Positions 43,401 to 55,700 of a DNA stretch of 64,000 bases are shown piece by piece. The notes under the pieces are model-generated. The model made no database searches. It was not told the DNA's origin and saw nothing but the letters and a program-made list of their open reading frames with translations. Every line of letters begins with the position of its first letter. The stretch's first letter is position 1. Location: the NCBI GenBank assembly GCA_020086605.1, contig JACBWW010000051.1, positions 1,072,097 to 1,136,096 of the forward strand, read 5' to 3'. A program made the translations under genes and the position numbers. Source of the DNA: Lanius collurio. Its lineage: Eukaryota; Chordata; Aves; Passeriformes; Laniidae.

Positions 43401-45640
43401 TGAAACAGTAATCTAACTTCTAGTCACACAAACACTCTCTGGTGCAGTGACAGCTGCTATGGCATTTTCTCAATAGCACTGTAGATGCCTCTACATTTTA
43501 ACTGTTCTTGAGGAGCTTGGTGACAAAGTTTAGGGGGAAAAGTGATGGGTAAAAACTGATATTCTTACCAAGAAGTGTGGTCCTTGTGCAACTTGCTCAA
43601 TGATAGTAATCTGCCTCAAGTCAAATTAATTGAATGAAACAGTTTAAGTAGGTATTTTGCGTTAATTCAGGTGGATTCAGAGAAAAGTGTCCTTTCTAAC
43701 ATTTAATTCTATTACCCTGTTGTATAGACACACCTAACCAAGCTTCCCCTCTCAAACCAAAAGTGCCAGCCCACACCTTAGGACAGTATCATTCCAAATA
43801 ACTTATCAGGAACCAGAACCAGTAGGCCTTATCTCTGGGGAATGTACTACTAGGAACAGTGAATGATAAGAAATAATTCCACAACAATTCTTGTAGGTGA
43901 CTCTTTCAGAGGTTGTGCATGTGTAAGTACACAACATTTCCTGTTTTGTAGATGTCACACATTTCTCTACAAAATAATAAACGAGTGAAAAGTTTCCATA
44001 CCAGCAATCTATGTTAAATTCATATGGAATAAAAATTCTTCTTCTTTATTGACACTGAAGTAAAGCTTGCAGCTCAAATAAAGATATCACACAGAAATCT
44101 TGTGGTGTTTAAGACATGATAAGCACTTGAAAGATTTACATAAATCATGCCAGATTTTTAACTTCTTCACTATTTCAGTGTCATTTAGAGTAATTTGCAG
44201 TTGGTGATTTGCAGAGCAGAAATATTCATAGGGGCTGTGTGGTACTGAACTGTTTCTACTCTGCAATTTCCCTATAAATAATTTTTTATCTGTCTCATGT
44301 GAGCATGACAATGCAGCAAGACATAGTGGCATACTTCTAATGTGGTCTATTCCCAGAAGCAAATCAATATTCTGTGGATGATGTTCCCTAGAGCCAGATA
44401 GCTTGTACATTTGTTAGAAATATATTTACAGCAGTTTTTCAAGGAATGGGGAAACGGATATTAGACAGAGGCTCAAAGAAGAGACCTGAACCTTTGCATG
44501 TCAAAAATAGCAAGGAACACCATGGAGCATCTGTTTCACAATGCAGGCCTGGCCATATGTTCCTTAGTAAAACTAGAGCTTGGCTTTGTTGCAAAACAAG
44601 AGGCAAAATAAAATTTCATGCAGGCACTCAAATAAACAACCCAGAAGTTGTTCTGTTTCACTAAGGATCTTACAATAAGGCTTTTCTCTAAGGGAAAAAA
44701 TTTTTTAAAAAAGCCAAAAGTCCTGCCTGATGGAAAATTCAGAAGAGAAGACCTATACACTTCTGCATCATTTTCCTTTTAAATGAAAAAAAATATGATT
44801 GTAAGGATATTTTTTAATAATGGATTCTTAGAGCAAATTCACATAAGTCTATTTAAATCTATTTATGCATTAATGGCTATGAAGTTTTTCTTCAAGATGA
44901 GAATCTGACCCAGGTCACTTGAAGTATCTACTCTTTTCCTCTGTTCTTATGACCTGAGAGCAGAGAAAGGGAAAAGTTTGTCAGGTAATTTTTTAAAAGC
45001 TTCTGTACACAATAATTAAAATTAGAAAGGAAAATAAATTCATACTTAGCATTGTTTCTAAGTAACACATGCATTTGACTTAGTTAACATAGAAAAATTA
45101 TCCTTTCAGTTAACAACCAAAAGAACATTCTATATGAAGGGTTTTCTTGAGCAACTCTTCAAGCATTAATTTATATACAGTGGCTTACTTGCTGGAATTG
45201 TCTGTTTCAAGAATTACAACAGTGTGACTCCTCAGAGTCATCCACAACTAGCTTCTGTCCACAGCACTGGAAAAATTGGACTTCCCTACTTGTGCCAGAT
45301 ATTTCACCATATTTCACACAGAAGAGGGAAAACCCCACCCATGTTGAGAAGAACTTCTCCATGGTATTGTTCTTAGCAAAGGAATAAAGAATTCTGTTGT
45401 TCAAGTGTTTCAAAACCCACACTCTGTCCAAAACCACCCAAAAAACTGTCCCTGTTGTTCAATTACAAAATAACCATATAAAAAGGACAGAATTCAGTGG
45501 CTCAGCTGATACCAACTGGAGCTGTTTTACATGTAAAATTCTGAAAGTAAATAAAACAGAGCTTGAAAAAGGCTTTTTTGATATCTTTTCTTGCAGAGTT
45601 TAATTGTGCTAATCTTGAGCAAAGTCAACTACTTGCTAGA
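40431..45640. other. AT-rich non-coding sequence
   Basis: About 5.2 kb without recognised gene. The stretch 41000-41410 is less AT-rich and contains an RFX-like site (see separate entry). The rest is featureless. Confidence 0.5.
41200..41410. promoter_or_regulatory. Candidate regulatory element with X-box-like motif
   Basis: GTTGCTATGGCTAC at 41358-41371 is close to the RFX X-box (imperfect palindrome GTTGCCATGGCAAC). Upstream, GTGCATTGATTAATGAGCGAG carries a homeobox-like TTAATGA. Composition is unlike the AT-rich flanks, and no repeat is recognisable. Function is inferred only from these words. Confidence 0.25.
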
Positions 45641-45879
45641 AAAATTATTCTGAAATGTCACACTTTTAAGTGCAACTTCCTTTGCTTGAGGGTTGGCTAC
45701 ACTGCAGAAACGAGGGGAAGTGTTTCCAGAAGGTGCACAAAAACGTGTGTACACGTTGTAAGCCAAGTGTCCTCCTGCCAGATCCAAGGTACTGGGCCAG
45801 TTAGGAGATTGCCAGGGTGTGGACACATCGCGGGATACTGAAGATGGTGTGGATTTCTGTTCCCTGGTGGTGTGCTGCC

Positions 45880-46420
45880 TGCCCAGAGACGGCTGCTGCC
45901 GCCTCAGGGTGGCTCCGGGGCCGGGGGGAGCCTTGGGCCGTGCGCGGCTCTGCCAGAGCCTCGCTCCCCGGGCGGCCGCGGGGCCGGCCGGACCGGCCGC
46001 TGTTCCTTAGCTAGGCTTGGGGGTTTGCCAGCTTAGGCAAGCTTTTTTTTCCCCTTTTCCTGGCCTTGGACACTGCGGCAACAATCCTTCAAGGCCTTTT
46101 TTTCCTGAACTGCTTGGTTTGGCTTGGTCCGAGGCAGAGAGGACTATCAACGGGAGAAGCGGAGGGCGGGCGGGGAGCCGAGCGGCCGCTCCGTCCGGCC
46201 CCAGCCCTCGGAAAAGCCGACCCAGCCAAAGAAAGGACCCTAAATCCGCCAGCTTCATCTGCTGTGAGCAGGAGACCAACATCAGAGATTTACCAGCTTC
46301 CCATCTGTTTTTTTCCCAAGCTGCTGCATGAACCTTCTGGTTTTTTCTTCCCTGAGACAAAAGCCGTCGCCGTCTTTGCCCCCTCCTCCCCGCCACCTCC
46401 CCGCCATGTGGTCGGCTGTT
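45880..46420. promoter_or_regulatory. CpG-island-like block
   Basis: Strongly CpG-rich (for example GGGCGGCCGCGGGGCCGGCC at about 45968 and GAGCGGCCGCTCCGTCCGGC near 46180) inside AT-rich DNA. It looks like a promoter CpG island with a possible first exon, or like the U3/R region of an LTR I do not recognise. I found no TSD, TATA box or reading frame that decides the matter. Frames of 60-129 codons on both strands reflect composition. Confidence 0.4.
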
Positions 46421-46424
46421 GGGC

Positions 46425-46467
46425 TTTTTGACTTTTTTTTTTTTTTTCTTTTTTTTCTTTTTTTTCC
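46425..46467. repeat. Poly-T / poly-pyrimidine tract
   Basis: Long T runs broken by single C, directly right of the CpG-rich block. On the minus strand the A-rich tract precedes the GC-rich block, so it is not the poly(A) tail of a retrocopy of that block. Confidence 0.85.
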
Positions 46468-46779
46468 CTGTGGGTGTGTGTGAGGTTCTGACAATTCAGT
46501 GTCTAGCATTTATTCATTTTTTTTTCCCTCAGGAGGTGTGGGCACTTTGCCAGTAAATGGTTGCATTTTTTTCACTTTCATCCACTAGTATTCATTTTCT
46601 CATTGGCAGAAAGGGATTGTTGGAACCCCTTTTTTTAATTACAGGAAACACTCATTCCAGAGTGTTCTTCTCCTAAACTTGTCTCTAAACCAACAAATGA
46701 CATTAGCACAAAAAAATTGTTAACTTCACCAGGTTGAGTCTTTAGAAGTGCCTGATCTTCATCTTCTACATCTTCATCC

Positions 46780-47039
46780 TGTCAGGGAAATTAATCCACA
46801 AACACCAGAGGTTTATGTCCAAAAAGGAGACAGATGAGTCCCATTACTTTATTCAAATAAAGGGAGAGGCCATGGGGCATTTCCCCTGGGGTCTCTCAGA
46901 TTTTTGGAGGGCGCAGCCTCCTATTTATCCTGATTTCCCGGCCACATTTCCCTCTCTCTTTCCCCACTGGCTGAGGTACGCGAGAGGTACAGACTTCCTG
47001 GAACGCCGAATACCCAAGACTCCCTTTTAATGTATAACA
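46780..47039 (-). mobile_element. 3' LTR of a minus-strand ERV
   Basis: 260 bp. On the minus strand it runs from TGTTATACATTAAAAGGGAG to AATTTCCCTGACA. It has TATA-like GGATAAATAGG (about 46920-46930) and an AATAAAG signal (about 46847-46859). A polypurine tract lies just upstream (plus-strand 47040-47052), which makes this a 3' LTR and not a solo LTR. Confidence 0.85.
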
Positions 47040-47052
47040 TCCCCCTTATTTT
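47040..47052 (-). promoter_or_regulatory. Polypurine tract
   Basis: The minus strand reads AAAATAAGGGGGA immediately before the LTR start. Confidence 0.8.
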
Positions 47053-47400
47053 AATTCTTATGGTTCTTCTCATTGTTTCTTTCATCTCTCAATATCTAAT
47101 TTTATTTATCAGCAGACCTGTAGTTTATTTGTAAAGACAAATATCTTTCTTTCCATTCATCAATCAGTGGAATCCTTCTCATTGTTTCTTTTATCTCTTA
47201 GTACTAGTTTTATCTTCCAGCTTGTTTGTAAAGACAAGTGCCTCATTCCTTTCAGTCCCTAGAGGACCTGGCGTTCTTAGATACTCTGCTGCTCTTTTAA
47301 AAAATAAAATGGTTCTGACATTGAATATTTTATTAAAAACCAATCCAACAAACAGTTGAATCACACTCTGGTTGGCAATCACTTCCTTCCCCATGCCACC
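47053..47400 (-). mobile_element. ERV 3' internal remnant with tandem duplication
   Basis: Internal sequence just upstream (minus strand) of the polypurine tract. A unit of about 100 bp is duplicated: CTTCTCATTGTTTCTTT starts at 47066 and 47175, and GTAAAGACAA at 47131 and 47228. No reading frame is recognised. The outer boundary near 47400 is approximate. Confidence 0.5.
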
Positions 47401-50400
47401 CATATGTGCACTTTATTGTTGAAATTATAACCTGAAGGTCTGTTAAATATACAGTAGTGTACAAATGCCTGCTAAGTAGTGGAATATAATATTCTGGGGA
47501 ATTAAGGTAGCTACCAGTAATAAGTTAAACAAATAGTGTTCAATCATTGTTGTCTCTTGTGTTCCTAAGTTATAGGGCAGATACAGTCATTAGTGCAGCA
47601 CAGCACAGGGAACTCTCAGCTAATAAAAATTCACAAGGGCCTTAGGTGAAGTTTGTAGAAACATGACTGAATTTGCACTGCTGCCCCAGGTGAAGGTGGT
47701 ATAGGTAAGGGCCTGCTAATACATTGCTGAAAAAATAACTTAAATACAGAGGGACTTTTTCACAGATCTCACTTTTTCAGCACCTTCATAATTTTTCCTT
47801 CTCATCAGCTGCCTCTTTTTTCCTACTCCAGTTGTTGTGCCTCCCAGTATTCAAGAGGAACATAGGCCAAACTCATTGTTATTGATCAGATTTTCTGCTG
47901 TTCTTCCCAAGTTCAAAAGGTACTGGAACAGCCCTACTGAGGGCTATACCCAGAGGCTAATATCTCTATTTATCTTCATGTTACTTTGGGAGATAGACAC
48001 AAAATGAATAATACTTTGTCCTCTGTCACAAACCTTCATAAACTTGATAATTAAAGCCCTCAAGTTTCCTTGAAGTTTAGAAGATGCTCAGACTTGGTTG
48101 TAAAAGAGAATCAAAGTCGCCACCTTGGTGGGAGGCCTCAGATGCCTTCAGTTCCTCCTTTCTAGCACCTCCAAGATTCCTACAAGCCACACACCTTGTA
48201 CAAATTATCAGGCATATGGAGGTGTGACACTTCCTCAGTAATTCACTGTAAAGATGCTGCAGTTCTGGAGGTCCTGACTTTGTGGTTTATTTCTTTACAG
48301 TGCAATTTACTAACCTCATCCATGGCTAAGAAAACAGACAATTGTGATCATTCTCTTTCCCCAGATTTACAAAGTGACTGAGAGGTCCTACAAAGTTGCT
48401 ACAAGCAAAATTAAGAACATTATCTAGGTCACTAACGTGACAGGGCCAACTCTTACACGCTCAGCTCTTGATGCTTTTCAGCTCACCAGAGGACTAATTA
48501 CAGGGAATTCTGCTAGAAGCTGTAAGCTCATCAATTGCAGATGCCACAAAGAAACCCAGGCATATTAGTCACCAGTCACAGGAGGAGCCACCAATGGGTA
48601 AAAATGTAAAAAAAGTAAATGAGCAGTTAGAGAGAACCAAACCAGGTATTTCCAGGAGAGACTGAAAAACATTAATTGTCATTATTATGTTATTCATACT
48701 TTTAAAAGTTAAGTGAGACTGAAACATGCACAGGTAAAAAAGCTATTGGCAGAAGAATGAAGGGACTATTACATGAGAAGAAAGAACAGCTCCTCAGAGA
48801 ATATGACTGTTCTCTATAAATGCAGTTCAGAGTAAAGATCAGGTATTTAAAAGAATAATTTAAGCTAAAGATTAAAGTTGGTAGATGAAAAAATGCATAT
48901 AAACTGAATTCTCTCAGACTGGAGAGAAGGTTTCTAGTCTTCAGAGCAATGACATTCCTGAATAGTTTTCCAAGTACAGCAGCCAAGACAAAAACCCTAA
49001 CTAATGTACAGTTTGATCTGAAGTTTATGAAACAGCAATGCCAGTGTGATTTGTTGATCCATAAAGCTTTTTGGAATCCTTGTTTCCTAATATGCTTCTT
49101 CCAGAAGCACAGATACAGAGCTGGGAGGCTTAATACCTAACATGTATCTATTGCTTCACAAACACAGCAGCTCACAGTCCCTAGAGAATCCAGCCATCTC
49201 TTTCATGCAAAAATAACACTGCCAATACAAATCAAACATTGCTGCTGCTGCTGGGCTCAGACCTCTATCACCTAATCAAACTAGGAAAAAAAAAAAGATT
49301 GATAGTCCAGTTTCCCCCAGCATATTCAGATTACAGCTGGTATTTTGTTTAATATATATTTTATTGAGTTCAGCAAGCTTAAAGTGACTTTTTTAGACTA
49401 GGCTAGGTTTTAAATACTATTTGCATAAAGTTATATTTTCTGAACTCAGAGTAAGATGGTGTTTCTGTAGACTCAAAAAAGGTCATAGCCAACTAGTATT
49501 TCCAGCAATTAGTCCTATTCTTATCCTCAGACATAGTTACAAGAGCAGTCAACCCGGGATTCAGCTCTTGGTATTAAGACAATTCCCATTATTTTTATTT
49601 TTGTATTCAGCTAAAGGGCCAGAGAAGTCCCTTTACTACCATGGTGTACTTTGCACTAATGCTCACCCAGAACAGAAAGCTTAGGGTAGACCCTAATCCT
49701 GAATCACCTTATTTACAAACTCTTGATTTGCACAAGGCCTTATTTACCATCTTGCATGTAGGAAATACAGGCTACTACAGGAGCTCAATATAACTCAAAA
49801 CCAGGATAGTTAACAGCTCTAAAACACATTAGCACCATGCAGCAAGCAAAAAGCCCTGAAGGATTTTTCTAATAAGCTTTGAAGTTTGGTAGATTGTCTT
49901 GCTTAACCAATAGAAAACATCTTGAAAAAATGAAAAGCCAGATAAGGGAGATCATTATCCCTGCCACAGTCCTCTTTATTTTTCTCTAACCATGAACCCA
50001 TTCTGCTCCCACACTGTCTCCTAACTCAGCCACCTGATAAAAGAATTTTTACCTTCCTGGAATTTAGACTAAGCTCATGTTAAATTCCATGTACTTGCAA
50101 GGCTAGCAACAGGGAGAAAAAAATTCAGTGAGTTCCTAGTTCAATGAGTCAAAGCAAAATTTCAGTCTCCCATCGTCTCTGAAATCCCCTAGCTCCCTCT
50201 CAGGCTTCATTTTTATTCCTTCTACATGGAATACTAGTAATTTGCTTCATTGCAAATATCTCCTCCTTCTAGGCAGAAGATTAGAAGAGTCTGCATATGC
50301 TTAGTAACTGTGCCGGGCTAAATTCTTATCAGTATGCAGAGGCTTTATGATCACTAATTCAAACATGCCATCAGTGCCCCATGTGAGGAGGCCTTCAGCT

Positions 50401-52169
50401 CAGAAGCTTCCTGTCTCTGTAACAGTTTGAAGAGTAAGTTTGACAGGTTAAATAGCATAGTTCTATTCTGTCCTCACCTTGGATATTCTTTTACTGTGTG
50501 CTAAAAGACTGCAACTTAAAAACCAGACCAAAAAACCCACCCCAGGGCGAGTGCTTGCAAACTCCTGTCCACAGGCATAACAAGCATCTACACAAGAGTA
50601 TTATGCACAAAGAGATAGGTCAATACCAACTTCACACAGACAGAAGCACAGATTTGCATTAAAAGGCTACTGCCCTTGTGTTCTATCAGCCAAGGAGTGA
50701 GCACAATCACTGACGTGCATTTCTGCATACGGCGCTGCAGAATACTGTATCCCACTTTCCAGGTAAATAGCTAAAATTTCTCTAAAACTTTCTATGAAAG
50801 ACTCTATTCTTGTACTGGTTTGTCAGTTTTCTACTCAGGTGAATCAGCCTGTGACAATTTGCAACTCAGATAAAACCAAGGCTTATCTGTCAGTCCTGTC
50901 TGCTTTTCTTGCACAAGAAAGCTCCAAGCAGAACTACCAGGGTGCCAATTGTGAGCTAATCACATCTCCAGGGAATTGCAATTCTTGAAGGCACTTCACA
51001 CTTCCTGAGCTTCAACTTCAACAGCTGTAATTAGTTTGCAATAATTAGACCTTGGCAGTGCTTATTTCTAAAATGTCTGCCATATCTAAACATGCCAAAA
51101 CCAGAAGTCATTTAGCACTCAAGTCACAGGATATTAATATCTGTCCCAATATTGTTTACCTCTTCTGCAGTAAAAGCATTGAGTTTTGACTTCGTAACAG
51201 CTCAGACTATTCAAACTCCAAAAGACTGGATTTAGAACTTTCATGTGAAATAGGAGGAGCCTTTTTTTTCTCTTGGGTCCCTTGAAATATTTGGGGTTTT
51301 GGGGGATTTTTCCTTCTTGTTAACCCCTGGAGTAAACCAGTTTTAATTGCTGCCCACAGTAAAAAACTATCTATATGATGATGAAAAGTGTGTTCCCCAA
51401 TACCCTTCCTTCCCTCAGAACACTTCCCTGCAGCTAGCTCTCATTAGCACACCACCACCATCAAAAAGGAAAAGCTCTAACAGTTTTCAACAAAGCAGAG
51501 ATCTGCTTAAAAAGACATTCATAAAGACTGGTTAACCAAACACCTACAAAAGAATATTCTTTAATTATTTGTGCTATTAGCTGGTGCCTTCTGTCTGAAC
51601 TAAACTTCCCACTCCAGATCACAAACTCTTTTTCCTTTTAGTAAAGTTGTTTTTGTCTCTGTAAATCTGTTTGCCTTCTTCATGTTTTTTTTAGAAAACA
51701 GTGCATTAAAAACGGGAGATGATCATTATTTAATTCCTTTTAAAAGAGATGTCCATAAGGATACCTATTTTATATAGTCTGAAACAGCGCTGAAATATTT
51801 CTCTGTTCATGGAATAACCTCTTCTTTCCATTTGACATAATTTCTTTGTGTCCAACAACACCTTCCTTTCTTAACAACCTAAATTCTTGCTTGCTTACAC
51901 ACTGCTTTCATCCAGCTATGTGAATTTTAAACTATAGGTCTATATTAAGATATCATGACAGCCTGGCAGACAGCTGAGATAAGTTAGATACACATGAACA
52001 ATTTGCAAACTGGCATAAAGAATGTAGCTTCAAAATAGCCCAGAGGATGACTAACAGCTCTCAAAATCAGCCAGTTTCTTTAGCTGCTGGATTACAGGCC
52101 CAAATTTCTCATTCTCAGACCTCCAGTTGAGTAAAGGGTAGTCAGTGGGTAACTCATGCAAACACAGTT
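47401..52169. other. AT-rich non-coding sequence
   Basis: About 4.8 kb in which I recognise no gene or repeat. The longest frames (48702-48986, 49421-49684) have no domain. Confidence 0.55.
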
Positions 52170-52768
52170 AACTATTAGGAAACGGCAAATGTTAAGTATA
52201 AAACCTAAGAAGTTGAATTTACCCTAAATCTTGTCAAGATAGGGGGGACAGGAGGAGACAGCAAATGTTAATTCAGACAGCAAATGTTAATTACAAAACC
52301 TTGGAAGTAAGATTCGCTCTGATCTTGTCAGGATAGAAGGGACAAAGACCATCTCAGAAACCGCTGAATCATTCCTCAAAGGACCACGCATGTCCCAGGG
52401 AGAAAGGTGAAAAGGGCACTATGAGGAAGACTGCTGATCTTCATCACAGAGACCCCCGAGGAAGAGGAGAAGCCTTCCTCAGTGCGACCACCAGGACACA
52501 CAATGCATGCGTGACCCGTATGCTAATGGCTTACGGGAAATTATTTGTATAACCACACCTGTCTCAATGAATGTAATGAATATTCATGATTTAACCCATA
52601 AGTACTGTATTGTAAAAGGTACCGGTGTGTGTGTTTGGAGGAGCGATCCCCCACACACCCAGCACTGAATAAAGCAAATACCCACTTCTCTGACTCTGTC
52701 TCTGAAGTGACTCCTGGCCTGGCTTGGGGCGAATCAATTAGAGACCAGAATCTTGGGATACCACAACA
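52170..52768 (+). mobile_element. LTR with repeated U3 motif
   Basis: AATAAA at 52668-52673 follows a CACACACCCAGCACTG stretch, and a U5-like region ends GGATACCACAACA at 52768. This is the usual LTR end pattern. Upstream, AGCAAATGTTAA-type words recur at 52185, 52261 and 52280, and longer blocks (CTTGTCA(A/G)GATAG) repeat with a spacing of about 95 bp, like duplicated U3 enhancers. The 5' end is not fixed and no TSD was found, so the start is approximate. Confidence 0.6.
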
Positions 52769-55700
52769 CAGACAGGATGAAGAATCTGAGATCTGAACCA
52801 CATCACATTTTCAGTTCTCAAATACATGTACTTTTTTCCAGCTTTAGAAAGACATTGATTTCATACCTGCCATAGAGATGAAAATGCCTTATATATTCAT
52901 AATCTAACCAAACTTTTGTGGTGCTCACTGTACAGACCATGCTGGGTTTACTAACTCCATAGACTACTGTAAAGATTACCATATATAATACTGTAAATAT
53001 TTCTGAACTGCATTCCATAAGTACAAAATAACATCTAGTAAAGCCTGATGGTTAGGTTTCCATCATAAAATCAAATTTCTTCCCTTAGACCTCAGTTTTC
53101 TCATTTTCAAGAGAGCCTAAAAAAATAATTGCATGTATATATTGCAAGTTAAAACATAACAGAAGTAGCTCGTCAGGTCATTCAAGAAAAACGGGGAAAA
53201 AAAGAAAAATGAGAGTTAACACTGATGAACTTTTTCTTAGTAGGTTGAATTTGAGCTCCTCAAGAACCATCGGACTTTCTGGGCCCCTGGAAGAACAGCC
53301 CTTGTTGCAGTTACCAAGCAAGGAGGATTCTGCTGGATTTTTGATGAAATCTTAATGAAGATTCAACATGAGAACAATACAGAAAGACATCTTTTCCTTG
53401 TATATTTTGTGCACTTGTAGTTTTGGCCAAGCAGGAGTAAATAGTCTTTGAATTAAATATACACATTGATGTACTGCATGGTTTCCTGTTTTGTTTTGCT
53501 TTTAAGAAACTAAACAAGCACTAGAGAGGAAGAAATAATCACTGGGTCACGCTTCTGAAAGCAGAAGATAATGAAATGAGCTATGAGCTGATTTTAACTG
53601 AAATTCAACACAGTTACAGATGGACATTTCTCTATAAAAATAGCTTACTATTTCATCCAAGTCAATAGTCTCTCACCTTGAAGCAGAAACTAGATTATTT
53701 TCCCATTCCAACATTGTTGAAGAACATGAAATTGAAAGCTATTACAGCCTCTAGGTGGGTAAATATGAAAAATTTCTCTCACTTAATGTTTTTCATTGTC
53801 TCTGATGAGAAACCTATTAAATTGAGCTTATTCATGTCCAATATAACAAAACCTTTTTTTTCATGGCTTTATTAATGCCATATGTTAAGACATCCAGTCA
53901 CAGATCTTCTCTCTTCAAGCCTTTCCAAGGTGACCTGTTTGATCCCCCTACTCCCTGCAATGGTGGCAGCTCTGCCTGAGCAGGCACAGGAGCGTTACCC
54001 TTGCAGTCTCTTACTGATTCCTTCCCTCTGCTATTTGGGATCCTTGCAGCCATCAGCCCCCTGTGCTTTGTGGAAGATGTGTCATATCTCAGTTGTTATG
54101 TGTTTGGAAGGCAATATATAAACTTCCTTTATGCCACCCAGACCCTGGAGGATTTTTTATCTGTTTGAGCACTGGAAACAGCCTTCAACTGCCTGGGTAA
54201 GGCTGTTTCCAGAGGGCAGGGCAACATACACACTACTGAAAGCCTAATTCCTTCTTGCTTAGAATTTGTTCTTCCATTAAATAATTGTAATTTTGCACTG
54301 CAAACTGGTAAGCAAATTAGCTGGGTTAGGCAAAACTTCTGTTACTCCAAGTGCTGAACATCAGGCTCTCCCTCCATTTAATGGAGGGAGAACCCCATGG
54401 GACTGTCCATCTCCCTGCATGGTACCTTGTGCAGAGCTACGCCTGCAGCTCCAACTGCTGGAGTGCAGTGCAAGATAAATGAATACATGTGGTGAATAAT
54501 AATGTTGTATTTTGTAACCTATGGGTTTGAAAACAGCACTGCTGCAAACTAGAGATCTTTTGGACAGATGTTGCTGTGCACTGTTACTCATGACAAAATA
54601 ATTTAAGACTAGAGGGGATGAGTGCTGAATCCTGCTGAAATTTCAGAAGGAATTCAGAGGCAGGAAATAATTTAAAATGGAGCTGAGAAAAGATACTGGC
54701 GCTGATGCTTTAACTTCTGGAAAAAGGAAAAGGGATGAACACAGGTAGTGTCACTGTGTACAAGGAAAGTTGGGACTAATATGTCTTGTTTCTGTAATGA
54801 AAACTGTAAGAGCAGAAGAGTTCTTTATTTTATTGTGCCATGCAGATGATAATTTTTCTAACACAAAAAGGATGGAAAAAGCTGCTGAATGGGAACAACT
54901 TGACCTAGGCTTTGCCAAGGAACACTGTACCATACAAAAGAGAAAAAAGCAGGGGTTTGGCAAAGAGATGGAAATGATCCCAATGGTTTGAAACTACCAT
55001 GGAGTATTCCAAGAACAGATTCCACATGGCAGTGTTCTTCATCTCTCAGTCATCACTGAATTTGATGAAAATATTTCAATCACTTGTGATGATTGGTGCT
55101 GTTGTATTTTGTGTAGTTAATTACATGAATATTTATTATCTCAAGTCTGACCTTTATGTTGCTTATTTCAGGCAGAGTCATTCTGAATAGCTGCTGGTGC
55201 TTTCCAGGTATTTTATTATATACAGAATGTTCTTATATCCACAAGTAGCCTGTGACCAAAGCTAGAAGACAGCTAAATTTAAAGGTCTTTTTTTTGTATT
55301 TCTTTTTTTAACTCGGCATGTAAACAGAGTAATTTCTTCAGATTACTTATACGCAGTAGAAAGAAACCACTAAAAATTAAAGAAACTCAGAAGGCTACTG
55401 TATTTCTTCTCACAAAAGAAATGGGGAAAACAAAGCTTAATAATTACAATTGATATTTTAGGTATAAATTCTTTACAGTATAACTAATAGACAGCCATTT
55501 AGCTTTGAAATTTAAGAAACAAAAAAAATCAGAGCCTCAAATGCTTATTCTTTATATTTTCCTAATAAATGAAGTACAACTTTAGAGGTATTCCAAAATT
55601 ACTTATTTCACAACTTTTAAACTATACCTAAAGTAACAGTAAGCTATTTACCCCCAAATTAATACAATTTCTGCTTATTAAAATTATAATTCTAGTGTAT

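Noticed and set aside
46425..46779. Processed pseudogene with poly(A) tail in minus orientation
   Set aside because: The A-rich tract lies 5' of the GC-rich block on that strand, the wrong side for a tail.
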